The notes beneath the pieces were generated by a model. It was not told the origin of the DNA, did no database searches, and worked only from the letters and a program-made list of their open reading frames with translations. From positions 32,044,996 to 32,108,995 of the forward strand of contig NC_064756.1 in the NCBI RefSeq assembly GCF_011397635.1: DNA of 64,000 nucleotides. The letters run 5' to 3'. Shown one piece after another: positions 40,901 to 54,000 of this stretch (the first letter of the stretch is position 1; each line of letters opens with the position of its first letter). Position numbers and translations under genes: made by a program. Source of the stretch: Epinephelus fuscoguttatus. Its lineage: Eukaryota > Chordata > Actinopteri > Perciformes > Serranidae.

Positions 40901-42015
40901 TGTGGAATCCATCCGTTCACCTTTTCTGCGTCTCACAAAGACACGGCGGTTGGAACCAAAGATCTCAAATTTGGACTCATCAGACCAAAGCACAGATTTC
41001 CACTGGTCTAATGTCCATTCCTTGTGTTTCTTGGCCCAAACAAATCTCTTCTGCTTGTTGCCTCTCCTTAGCAGTGGTTTCCTAGCAGCTATTTGACCAT
41101 GAAGGCCTGATTCGCGCAGTCTCCTCTTAACAGTTGTTCTAGAGATGGGTCTGCTGCTAGAACTCTGTGTGGCATTCATCTGGTCTCTGATCTGAGCTGC
41201 TGTTAACTTGGGATTTCTGAGGCTGGTGACTCGGATGAACTTATCCTCAGAAGCAGAGGTGACTCTTGGTCTTCCTTTCCTGGGTTGGTCCTCATGTGTG
41301 CCAGTTTCGTTGTAGCGCTTGATGGTTTTTGCGACTCCACTTGGGGACACATTTAAAGTTTTTGCAATTTTCCAGACTGACTGACCTTCATTTCTTAAAG
41401 TAATGATGGCCACTCGTTTTTCTTTAGTTAGCTGATTGGTTCTTGCCATAATATGAATTTTAACAGTTGTCCAATAGGGCTGTCGGCTGTGTATTAACCT
41501 GACTTGTGCACAACACAACTGATGGTCCCAACCCCATTGATAAAGCAAGAAATTCCACTAATTACCCTGATAAGGCACACCTGTGAAGTGGAAACCATTT
41601 CAGGTGACTACCTCTTGAAGCTCATGGAGAGAATGCCAAGAGTGTGCAAAGCAGTAATCAGAGCAAAGGGTGGCTATTTTGAAGAAACTAGAATATAAAA
41701 CATGTTTTCAGTTGTTTCACCTTTTTTTGTTAAGTACATAACTCCACATGTGTTCATTCATAGTTTTGATGCCTTCAGTGAGAATCTACAATGTAAATAG
41801 TCATGAAAATAAAGAAAACGCATTGAATGAGAGGGTGTGTCCAAACTTTTGGCCTGTACTGTACTTCTACTGTTATTACACACATATGACTATTGTCACA
41901 CATGTATACTGCCAGATATTAATACATACTTTCAACACATTGTACCACAGTAGCCAGAACTATAACTATAATATTATTACTTTCAACAATGTTGTTGTAA
42001 GCTACTGTCATTACC

Positions 42016-42057
<42 letters not shown>

Positions 42058-45000
42058 ATTGTGTCATATGGATTACTGTTAATTTGTTATGCTGATCTGT
42101 TCTGTACGACATCTATTGCACGTCTGTCCGTCCTGGAAGTGGGATCCCTCCTCAGTTGCTCTTCCTGAGGTTTCTACCTTTTTTTTTTCCCCGTTAAAGG
42201 GTTTTTTTTGGGGAGTTTTTCCTTATCCGCTGCGAGGGTCATAAGGACAGAGGGATGTCGTATGCTGTAAAGCCCTGTGAGGCAAATTGTGATTTGTGAT
42301 ATTGGGCTTTATAAATAAAATTGATTGATTGATTGATTGATTTCCCCCCCATATTTTCAAAAATTAATAAAAACCAATGGCTGTCACAAAGGGTAAGAAA
42401 AACACACTTTCAAAAACGGTCCACAGAAAAAAATAAGTGCACATGATTTGCAGTTGCGCTAAACCTTGCAATACACTGGCAGAGTCTTTTAAGTGTTTGA
42501 AATCTAATTTAACAAAGTTGACCTAAACTGAACTGGCACATAACTTTATAGCCAAAATAACAATAACATTATTCAGGGAAATGTTTATTCATTTCTACCC
42601 ATCCATCAATAAGCTATATCTTCTTATCCTTAACATGGCAGATAGTCTGAGCAGGAGTCTACTTCTGCTGATATTCATAAATTAATAATTAATGACTCTT
42701 GTAAGGACTGAGGTCAAACGTTTGTCCACAATCTACTTCTCAAACATAGTTGGCATTAAAAATGGTTCTTATAAATGTATTCAGTGATGGTTTAGAGGCT
42801 TTTTTTGTTGCACCAGCTAAATATCTAGTGGTTAACCTACCAGACTGAATGGCTTTATATCTTTGTAATAGGCCCCAACCATCTTTGAACTAAAACACAG
42901 TGTGCTGCAAAGCCTTGAGTATGAAGCAACAGCAAAACTGAGCATCCATAACAAGACTAACCATTACCGTACCTACCATATACAAACAGTATATATTCAG
43001 CACTGCCAGTCCCCAGGTGGTTGCTGGCCTCGCAGCGGTATGTGCCATTGTCTGTTTTATTTAGTGTGGTGATGGTTAGTTCCCTGCCTTCCACAATCAT
43101 ACGCTCAATGTCTGGCAGCTCCCCTCCATCTTTAGACCACAACACTGGTTCAGGTCTGGGAAAGAAAATAAATAATAAAAATATTTTCTATTCATTTTAC
43201 TGCATACGATTTCCAACATGCAAAGAAATAATCAATAAAACAAAGAAACATTCCTGAAAAATGACTTTCTGCAATGAAACTGAATCATATTTCAAGTCTC
43301 ATTTCTACCTATTTTCATGAAGTTGTAAGGAAATGCCAACTTACATTGGGTTGCCTATGGACACACACTCCAATTTGAAGTATTGCCCTTCCTGTGGGAT
43401 AATCAGTGATTTTTTGATCTCCAGATGGGGAGCATCTGTGAAGAAGGGACAAAAAAATCAAATGCTATGAGAGAACACTGTTAGAGGCTTTAACTCAAAC
43501 ACTGACAAAGTACCACAGTAGTTAGTTCTTTACCCATTGGGCAGCTCTTAGCTCTGGCCCATATCCCTGTTCTGCTTTGGTACTAATCCCTTACCTGCAA
43601 ACTAATCCTACACTAATCCTGAGCAAATGCAAAGCTAAACCTGCAGACATAAATGTAATCTCAATCCTTGTATTTCTTCTCAATGCTAATCTTACACCTA
43701 ATCCAGCTTTGCACGGTGTGTATGACTGCACTCACAGTGGACCTCCAGGACCTCGGTTGTCATGTAGGGGTTCGACAGAGACACATGCTCCACACTGCAG
43801 GTGTAGGCGACACCATCGTCCCGTCTGTCCACATGGAACTGGAGGCTACTCCTCACTGTGAATGATTTTCCTGTGGCATTCACCTCCTTAGTGCCTGCAG
43901 AGAGTTACAAATTGAACAAATGTGCAATATACTTGTGGATTAATAATATTATTGGGGAAAAGTTTTGGCTTTTGTGCAAGCCCCTCATGCAAAAAATTAT
44001 TTTTCAAAAAAGAAGCAGAGAAAAACAGAAATCAGCGTGTACGTTAACTAAAAACGTGAGAAACATGAAATTTTATTTCGAGATGTTGCTTTTCTGACAT
44101 AGACAGCTGCAGTGTTGTTGTTGTTGTTGTTGTTTTTCTCTGCATCTCCTTTGAGGGAGAGAATCCTTGGCCTTTGAAAGTCAAGTCAAAGTAGAGTGAA
44201 TAGTGAGGAGAGAGCAGTGTGAGCATTGACTCGGTTGGTTGGGTGTGTTTGCTCCTCCAGGACCATCTCTCAAACATCCCAGTCAACACGAACAGACACA
44301 CACACTCCCTCAGCAGTGCAGAATGGATTTCCATAGTTGTAGTCACACCTTTCTTTCCTCCTCTTTGTCTTAGCTTCATGCCAAAACATTCACCCTTTAC
44401 ACCACTTCAGATCTTGATTTCTGTTTGTTTTGTCCCTGCCCTGTGATGTCATCTTCATTTAGAGATGCCTCTTAACTTATAATTGGAAGCGTTTCTTTGT
44501 AGTTTGCTGCTGCTCTCCTGTCAGCGCTTTGTGTGTAGCATCACTTTCTCTGAAAAGAGCTGTACAAGGCAGTACCTTAACAGGGCAAAAAGGACAAAGG
44601 CATTACTTGACGACGGCCTCAGAAAGACTTTTCACTGGAGCTGCTACCCTCCTCACCCCCTTAGATCCTCCCATACTACATCTTCCCCTCTAAACCTCTT
44701 CCTCTCCCTGGTCTTTCTGTCATCCAGTGCAAACCTGAGTCAATCAATACATACGTATATACTCTACTCCTTTACAGCAAATACACACATAACACACAAA
44801 TTGTTCAATCCCTTGCTCTATTAAATACTAAAAGCTCCTTGCAATGAAACCCAGATCACCCATATCATCATCACTTTGGGCTGATCCATCCCAATTTTTC
44901 CACTTCACTGGTTCTCTTTGATTTTGTTGTGTGTGAAGAGATATATATATATTTTTACTCTTACTTTGCAGTGGAATTACTACTACTATAACTACTTCTA

Positions 45001-48000
45001 TAACTGCTACTGCTGCTACAAATGCTACCTCATGTACACGTCCTGTTGCTATTGACATTGACAGATTCAATATTTTTTCCACAAACTACAATTAACTCAG
45101 GGTGATATTTTTTCATGAAATGGTTTGACAAAATCCTGAAATATTCTGTTATACAGATGACGGTTTTTTTGTCTCAGAAACTAAGAGAAGAAGGCAAGAC
45201 AAACTAATGATTGCCTAATTTGAATTCTCTTTCACTGTAAGTTACAATAACATGTACTTAATTAGTAAACTGAATTTTTATTGTAGACATGACAGTTGGA
45301 ACATCTGATAACATATGTCTTGTGAAATTATTATCATTACTATCTTTTTTTAAAGGATGTGCCTCGTACTGGATCTGATTTGTATTAATTACTGATGTAT
45401 TTGTATGCATGACACAAAAATGAAAAAGCTGTCAAACTTGAAAACCAAAAGTAATAATGGCAAGATGAGGATGACAACTACAAAAAGAGGAAGAGGAAAC
45501 AAAAAAAAGGCATTTTACATCCAACATCACTGGTCTCTAGGACATTGCTCTTTTATCGATTAATGCATCAAATAATCACAAATTATATTTCTTTGGAACC
45601 TAATTTCAAACATCACATAACATTTGAACAAAGAGGAAAGTCAGAGGCCTTGCTTTTTGCCCTGAAGTACAGAGGGGGATAGTAAGTATCTCTGCGGCGT
45701 CAAACACAAATCTCTCCAGCTTTTCCTCTTATTCATCAGGTCGCCTGCAGCATCAGAGCTGCCATAGAAGAAGCTGTCAGTCTGTTAAGGCGGCTGCTAG
45801 CATTGCCAGAGAGCATGCAGAGGCAGCTTTCGTAAGACTGTGAATGTGCCCAGGTGCACCTGCTTTGAACCAGAACCCCAAGAGGCAAGCAGATCTACAT
45901 CCAGGCAACTGGGGGCACTCCTGTAATCACGACCTCTGCATCTGTTTTAACAAGAAGGAAACTCAATGGCAGGATTGGAATTTTTCAAACGTGTAGGCCT
46001 ATTACAGTTTAATAAGAGTAATATTAGGATTGGACAGGCAGACTTTAGAAGAGTTAATTTTTGGCTTCCCTTCAGATTAATTATTGTTTTATGTTCATTG
46101 GGTCAAGCTGTCCTCAGCCTTGAAGAAATAAATCCATAACACTTTGAGCCTTTTTTTAATTTCATGAAGACTTCAGACGCATTCTCCAATAGCACATTCA
46201 TTTTTTATTTGTAACTATTTCATACTGTGCTCCTTTTAAAGGAATACTCTGACAATTTGGGAGTTATGCCCTTTCTCTATCATTTTCATATTGAGACAAC
46301 ATGATCGATATCTTTTTTGTGTCTGTACATCGAGTGGCTGGGTCTCAGCGGTTAGCATTGCGGCTAAGCTTAGCGAATACAGTTGAAGTCTATAGGGGGT
46401 CAGTAGCCTACGATAAAAGTGAACAAATAAACGTTACAGAAACCCTGAAGCTGGCATTTCTGCACACGCATTTAAAATAAACATGTTTAAACATTAATTC
46501 AAAAAAACGAGTCATTTTTAGTCATTTTAGAAGAAGTTTAAAACATGGAACTATAGTGTGTATACGTCCTGCGTTGTGATCCGCGGAGGGACACACTGGT
46601 GATCAGGCACAGGCACAGACGTAGCCTGTAAACAAAACTTAGTTGTTTATTTAGTCTAGCGATATCTCCGGACTATAGTAGCTGCAATGGATGACTTTGA
46701 ACGTGATTTTGAAGAGTGGGAGACGCAGGTCAGGGGAGGATTGGTGGTGTAGCTGCGGGGCTTGCCAACCTATGCCGACGGAGGTGGAAGCATTTTGCTG
46801 CACAGAATGGGATTCAGTGCTACCATCGTTGGGGAGGCTAGAGATATTTCAACAGGAGGAAAACCGCCACAGAGAATGCATAACAAGGAGTGAAAACTTT
46901 GCAGCAATCACTAATCCTGGTGTGACTGGAACATTTTTTCATGTTCCTAATATAAACTGGAAAAAATGCCCCAGGCCTGCAGGAGCTGATGGACAGCTTT
47001 CAGTCAAGTGAGTAATATCGCTTTTTATTACATGGCTCTATTAAATGCGGTATTCTGACTGGTCAGTCGCGGTATTCAGAGGTCTGATATTACTGTGTAA
47101 TGACCATTGCTATGTAGCCCAGCGTTGCCAGGGACGCTGCCCTGACAACAGTTACTTTTTTATTGGGCCAACGTAGCCGTTACCGCTTCAAAATAATAAT
47201 TTACAAGATGCAAAGACGGAGTATTTTCATGATATAACTTTTAACATATTTGGTGAGCATGAAAATCTTGAGTCCTGGTTACTGGCTGAAGATGAGAAGA
47301 ATGCCGGAGAAGAGGGATGCTCAGAGGCGCATGGAAAAGAGAGGAGACACAAGATTGTGGATGACAGGGAGGTTGATCATTGATCTTGATTCCCTGTAGC
47401 AATTGTAGCACAGATTCAGCCGTTGCCGGCAGTTTTTTTTTCTCTCCTCCCGATTTAATTTATAAATCAATAAAAATCATATAATTAATCAATATTCTGT
47501 CTCAAATTATTTATTTAACTGATAATTAGCCGTGTAATAAGCGAAATAATGTATAATGAGCTGGTGAATATTGGGAAAATAACTCCCGACAGGGGAATAG
47601 AACCCCGACACACAGTACATTTACAGTGCCTTTTCATCTATCATGAGAAAAGTTACCTAAAATTGAATTGTGTGCAGCTTGTTGTAGAAATACGAGTACA
47701 TCAATTCATCACGAGTCCCTGTAGGTTTGCCTTGAATGTTTTTGCAAGTTGCAATAATACATTTTCGAGGCATGATCGTCCGTGTCGTCTCTTTGTTTGC
47801 TTTTACCGAGTGACCTAGCATACCTGTCCCAGAGCCAGCTGCAGCTGTTGCTCACCGGTGTATCCCTCCACGCAGGACGTAAACACACTATAGTACCGTG
47901 TATCAAGCTTCTTCTAAAATGACTAAAAAGGACTCTCTTTTTCGAATTAATGTGTAAACATGTTTATTTTAAATGCACGTGTAGAAATACCAGCTTCAGG

Positions 48001-51000
48001 GTTTCTGTAATGTTTATTTAGTCACTTTTACATAAAAACACAAAAAAAGATATCGATCATGTTGTCTCAATATGAAAATGATAGAGAAAGGGCATAACTC
48101 CCAAATCGTCAGAGTATTCCTTTAAAAGGAGCACAGTATGAAATAGTTGCAAATAAAAAATGAATGTGCTATTGGAGAATGCGTCTGAAGTCTTCATGAA
48201 ATTAAAAAAAGGCTCAAAGTGTTATGGATTTATTTCTTCAAGGCTGAGGACAGCTTGACCCAATGAACATAAAACAATAATTAATCTGAAGGGAAGCCAA
48301 AAATTAACTCTTCTAAAGTCTGCCTGTCCAATCCTAATATGTCCCATTCATTACAAATCTGTAACATTTCAAAATCTGATAATATAGTTGCTTCTGTTTT
48401 TGACTGTTTATTAGGTGCAAACATTGTGATTTAGAGCACACATGAATTAAATGTTATGTAACATTATAATATTTTCAGCTACAATAGGACATGAGAGCAG
48501 CACAGGCTTGCAAGTATCTATACTACTGTACCATACTACCAACCAGTGCACAGATGGGCTGAGCAGTACACTGTTTCATACTGTAGTCATATTAGATCTC
48601 AGTTAACATTACTACAAATGGCTGAAAGGTGAAATCACTAACTAAGAAAATCAGAGCAGAGATGTGCACTAAGCTAAGGTTTTTGACAATGGTACAGCTG
48701 AAAACAACTTTTAGCTGTCCTGCGAAAATCCATAACACTTGTATAACCCTAGTTAACTTCCTCCAGTTTCCAGGCCCTTAAACTTTATTGGTTTCTAAGT
48801 GTTTTTCAACTAAGTTCTAAAGGGGTAAACAGAGACAGAGGAAAAGTGAGTGTACATTGTCTAAAAATAGATCAAAACCACCATCTAAGGCAATAAATAC
48901 GAGAAAGCACTTTGAGGTTCTACAACATATGCTGGTATATTCCTGTAATGTGGCTCATTTGTAAAATTCTCACATATTCCCCAGAATATTCTCACCAATC
49001 TTAAAACATAGAGAGTGGGTAAACAAAGGAACTACTGTATGGAAAACAATATGAGCTAAGGTGTAGTGTTTTAAGAGTGAGGTCAACAGATGTTAGACTC
49101 ATAATTGAAAATATATCATGATTAAACCATGTGTAAATAAGTGCAGCAACACATAAATCACTGCTGCTGAAACTATTGAAAACAACTTCGTTCTTGCTCA
49201 CATATCAATGGTAGCACCATGCTGAGCTCCTGTATGAATGAGGCACTTGATCTAATTTTAGATTATGGCCTTGATGAAGATGAAAATATCAGACCTGAAG
49301 AAGTGAAGTAAAGGTGTGGTAACATTCTTAGAAATAGAGGACAAACAAGTAAGTAAACAGACCACAAAAGTGAAGGTTGGACTGAAAAATATCCATTTGA
49401 AAACACACACATACGCTTGTAGCTACAGAAACCAAAAAAAGGCCCCTTAGTCTACAATTAAAGCGGAGATTTATTAAGTTAAAAGGGGTTGTTCATTCTG
49501 TTAATTGGTGATGAATCATAAACTTTAGAATAGTGTTACAATAGCATTAAAATCATCACAAGATTATGGCAAATACTCTGGTAGTTGAGAGTTGAGCATG
49601 GGGCAAGAGATGTAAACAGCTGCATAACTTAAAGGTCAATTTGTATGATTTAGGGGGATATATTGGCAAAAATGAAATATATTATATTCATAACTCTGTT
49701 TTTCTGAATGTATAATAACCTAAAACTAAGAATAGTTGTGTTTTTTCATTACCAGTCATGTATTTAGTCATGTATTGTCATTTTTTATATTTAGTCCTGT
49801 ATTGTCATGTTTTATATTCTGTCTTGTATCGTCATGTTTTATATTCTGTCCTGTATTGTCATGTTTTACTCTGTCATATGTATTGTCATGTTTTTATTTT
49901 GTTTTTTTTGTCTGTCTGTCCAGGGACTACAGATGTGAATGAGCTGATAGCTAAATCTGGTGCAATTTTGCTGATTGTGCAATGTCCCTGTCAAATAAAC
50001 AATAAACTAAACTAAACCATAGAATGAACCGTTTATATCTACATACAGAGCAGGTCCTCTTCCACTGAGTTCGCCATGCTGTTTCTACAGCAGCCCAAAA
50101 TGGACAATCCAACCACTGGCTCTAGATAGAGCCATTCGTGGTTTCCTGTTGGCCACCATAGTTTGCAGCCCCTCCGCGACATGCCAAAAAGCCTTGGTAA
50201 AATACTAATTTTAAACGTGAAAATATTTCATTTTGTGTGTTTATTAGTTTAAATCTCCAGGGCTCTGAAAGGGCCACTCGAGTTTTCACAGTTCCATGCC
50301 GGCCACTGTAAGGAGTTTCAGTTGGGTGCAATGCTGCAACCTTACCACTAGATGCCACTAAATTCTACAAATCAAATAAAATTAAAATCTTAGTTTTTGA
50401 TTTTTTCAACTTTGAGTGTGAGCCTAATTCAGAATGAAGGGGCACACGAATTTAACACCATAATAATAATAATGTTTGGATATCTTGCCTAACTGAATAT
50501 AAATTTAGACACCATGTTGGAGTAGTTGTGTTTTGAATGTGCCTTTGTGCCACTGTGAAAGGAATATATAGGCCACTTTATGTATGCAAAGAGAGTGACA
50601 GTGGGTGGATTTTTTCCTCAATAGATATAATTTGAAGTCTAGCTGTCATTCAGCGACACAAGTAATTTGTATGGCTCTATATTCTGCAAACAAATTATTT
50701 GACACTGTATGACAGTTGCATTTTGAGGTTTGTAATGCTGTGAGCCTCTAATATAAATTGTTGAAAAACAAATCATCAGAGCATGAAATAAATATGACAT
50801 GTTTTTGCTATTACACCTGCTGTCATCTTGGAGCTTTGTAGACTGGTCTCCCAGTGGGGATAGATTTGACTGACAGCAGACACTGGCGGCAATGATCTAC
50901 CACAGAAGAACCAATGGCAAAACATGCTGCTCCCAGCACATACTCGCAAAAGAAAGCTTTAAAGCAGCACCTACAAAAGAGTTGGATCCACAGCACTGAT

Positions 51001-54000
51001 TGACATTCCGCCTCTTTGACACTTTGACATGGAAATGAAGTTTTTAAGTCAAGCCCTCCAGTCTCTGCTTTGTTCTTTATCTCTCTTTGACTTGGAGATG
51101 CATCACACCAGATCTGTTTGCCCAAGTGGCTTAATAAAACCCACTGTACGCAGGTAAAACTAATAAAAGCACATTTGTACACAAGGCACCAGTATGGGGC
51201 AGACTTGGGGCACAAAGTTTTTTCGAGATATGCAGTTCACACATTAAACATAATGTCATTTCATACATGAATTTATACATGTAGGGAATCATTTTTTTGT
51301 TTTAATTTTTTCAATGTACTTTTGCGATGCATGTTCACCTGGGAATGGATTAAAGTATTACATTTTTATTTTTATCCACAAAGGATGGGAGTTTGTGCTA
51401 TGAGTAAAACTGTGGCATCCTTGAACTCTGTTAAATTACATTTTGACACTTGTTTTATGTGCATATGGTATATATGTTCAGAATATTAAGTTTTGAGCTT
51501 GAAAGATTATTTTAAGTGAAGCTCAAGACACAAAGTGAAAAAAGAGATCATGTCAGTGCCTCTTGAGATGGACAGCAAGTCTGGTTGTGACGCCAGCTCT
51601 CCACTGGCCTTTCAGGAATCTACGTGCATGTCATTTCAACAAGAAAACTTCATATCCCAGCCCCTCTCCCATCAATCATCATGCCATGTTGGGCAGACAC
51701 AGACAGAACCACCAAGAAAAAGCTCTCTGGTGCAAATCTTCAATAAAGAGCAACTGTCACACTGAGTCTCTGCAGCAGGCTCCATTACATTAAAGAGCTC
51801 CACACAGCTTACCTCTGCCATCAAATTGAGGAAAAACATTCCATTCCTATTTTTTAATGTTTTGTCCTTTTTTTGTGCATTTTTAAGGAAGAAATAAGAC
51901 GGTGATAAAAGCTATAAAAATACAAAGTGTAGAACTTCAGACAGTTTGGAAAGAGGTATACAAGAAAGTGAAAGCTTGTAAGGCACAGTGTGTGAAACCA
52001 CAGAAAACTTCTGCTGGTTTAGTGTGATCAGCACACATTACACTGCACCATCTGCTGCCTAATACATTGTCTCTGTCACTGTGTTTTTCCGTCTGGGTGA
52101 AGCTAGTTATGTGGCCTTTCTGAGTTTGCATTCTTGTGCATTCTTGTATCCTCCTTGACTTGTTTGACTAATCTAATCACTGAAGCTCGGAGAAAAAAGC
52201 ACCTTGGAGCCACCTGCGGAAAAAACGCCAAGCAAGATCAACTCATCATATGCAAACAGAGCTAAGGTAGGTTGTACAGAGAATTTTAAACCATTCCCTG
52301 TGTGACTTTTTTAGGTGAACACAAAACATGACACAAATTTATGCAACAATTTGTGCATTTCTGCATCAGTCAATTTATGATGTTAATATCTTTTACTTCA
52401 TCAAAATAAAAGTGTTATGTTACTTTTATACTCGAGTCGATTAGTCGATAGACAGAAAATGAATCAACAAAATTCTGACAAAAAAAATCCACTTTTTAAA
52501 ACATTTAACCAGCAAAAATGTCTGTTGGTTTCCATTTTTAAAATGTGACCATTTACAGGCTCTCTTTTTTATATCACTGTAAACTGAAAACAGAAATCCC
52601 TAGAGTTCACGTTGATAATGTTGATCATGTTATATTGCATGATTTATTTGTGTTTCTATTAATCACCCAGCTGAGTACAGTACTTCATTACTTTAGTGCC
52701 ACTAACAGAGAAAACAGAATGCTGTGCAGGGCTTGTTGTTGATGTACACCTAACTTTATAATTAGAATCAATAAGAGGCACTCCTATACGTCTCCACCTT
52801 GGTCAGGTAGTGAAATGTGGACAGCTCTGCCACAGTCCAGCAACATTTGGACAGCTTCCAACGACAGCAGCAAAGCTGGCTGTGAGCCAGGCGAATCATG
52901 GCACTGCTAAACCCCGGCCAGTGGAACAATGCATGAATATGAGCACAAAGGAATGCAGCAGCTGAATGAGTTGACAGTAATGATGTCGCCAAGAGGGTAC
53001 AAGTGGTAACAGAGGACACAATGCTCTCTGAAATCCACACCACATGCCTACCTTGGACCTCCTTGTCATTTCGGAACCACCGGATATTGGCAGCTGGTTT
53101 GCTGCCCGGTGTGGTGCACGTCAGGGTGATTACATCTCCCTCCATGGCAGGCTTGGTGAATCCTGTGATCTCTGGCCGTCCTGGCACTCCTGTGATGCAT
53201 GGAAATACAATTCTAAATAACATATTGAATACATGCATATGATGCTGTATTCCTCTGACAATAAAAAAACTGATTGACTGATTGAGAATAATTGACTCTC
53301 AGATATTCATGCCTATTGTTTAATTTAATAATATAACAACATCTTAACTGTGACTTTTGATGTTTGGTTTTTAAAGGCATGTCTAAAGGTAATAATAAGC
53401 AAAAATATAGTAGTATCACAACAATGAAAAATAACCAACAAAAGTGTAAAAAACAATAGGATTTTATAAAGCAGAGGATGAATGTGAAAATAAATAAACT
53501 AAATTATTAAATAAAATCAAAGATAAAATATGCAAAATCTCTTTTTTTAACATAACTGTGGCAAATTTCTTCCTTTCTGGGTATGAGATGCCTCACGAAG
53601 GTCATCTTACAGAAACTAAATCCAAATAAATGTAAAAAGTGTTGACAGTGTGTGGGAGCTGACTTTTATTTTTGTCTATTTCTGTATATACTTCAAAACA
53701 ACTGTCTGTCTTAGAAAGGTGTGAAAACATTCTCACTGTGTTTTTTGTAGTTATCCTGCCTGGCAGAAAATTAACTATAGTAACACTAGTAGCTTGCAAG
53801 CTTAACTTTCATCCTTTATTCTAGTAGACAAGGGTAAAAGTTATTTTCCTACAAAGTAACATGGTGCACGGTGAAGAAAAAGAACACAGACTATATTCAA
53901 AATGTGCATGTATTCATGCTGTCAGAATGTGAAAAATTAGCCAGTAAGTTTTTGGCCAGTGGAGACTGGGCCAAAATGGACATGCTCACCCAGAACAGTG

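Larger units (their letters stand above)
39110..42341 (+). mobile_element. L2/Rex1-like LINE, 5'-truncated, split by a Tc1 element
   Basis: A non-LTR retrotransposon fragment in antisense orientation to CADM2. It begins inside the reverse-transcriptase region (open frame from about 39120), includes 248 codons of ORF2 C-terminus at 39187-39933, and continues with an untranslated tail to a TTGA tandem tail at 42320-42341. The tail (TCCTTATCCGCTGCGAGGGT, then TATTGGGCTTTATAAATAAA) is typical of fish L2/Rex1-type elements. A Tc1-like transposon at 40251-41861 interrupts the 3' UTR. 5' truncation is usual for LINE insertions. Confidence 0.85.
46021..48340. mobile_element. Large inverted-repeat element with TTAA at the arm junctions
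   Basis: Left arm 46021-46600 and right arm 47852-48340 are inverted copies with a central region of about 1.25 kb. The outermost 215 bases of each arm match closely. Inside them lies TTAA followed by AGGAATACTCTGAC (46236-46253), mirrored at 48108-48125. The left arm has about 80 extra bases near 46320-46400. The central part holds a Cys-rich ORF and a THAP-like start, both broken. The likeliest class is a cut-and-paste transposon with long inverted repeats; the TTAA and THAP traces favour a Kolobok-type family, which is inference. It lies in a CADM2 intron. Confidence 0.7.
49629..50373. repeat. MITE copy A, split by a later insertion
   Basis: The left piece (about 49629-49753) and right piece (about 50018-50373) together match the layout of the copy at 55003-55349: GATATATTGGCAAAAATGAA, AAGAATAGTTGTGTTTT, TCCTCTTCCACTGAG, CACTGGCTCTAGATAG, CACTAGATGCCACTAAATTC. 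The interval between them is a separate insertion. Confidence 0.65.

Noticed and set aside
41504-41698. Plus-strand open frame resembling transposase
   Set aside because: It is the mirror copy of the transposase C-terminus within the right terminal repeat, not a second gene.
46691-47011. Host P2X7 receptor gene
   Set aside because: Only the Cys-rich ballast-like part is present, inside long inverted repeats, with a frame break and no channel domain.
49736-50015. Two overlapping plus-strand frames rich in Cys, Phe and Leu
   Set aside because: They are translations of the 27-base tandem repeat and adjoining retroposon tail.
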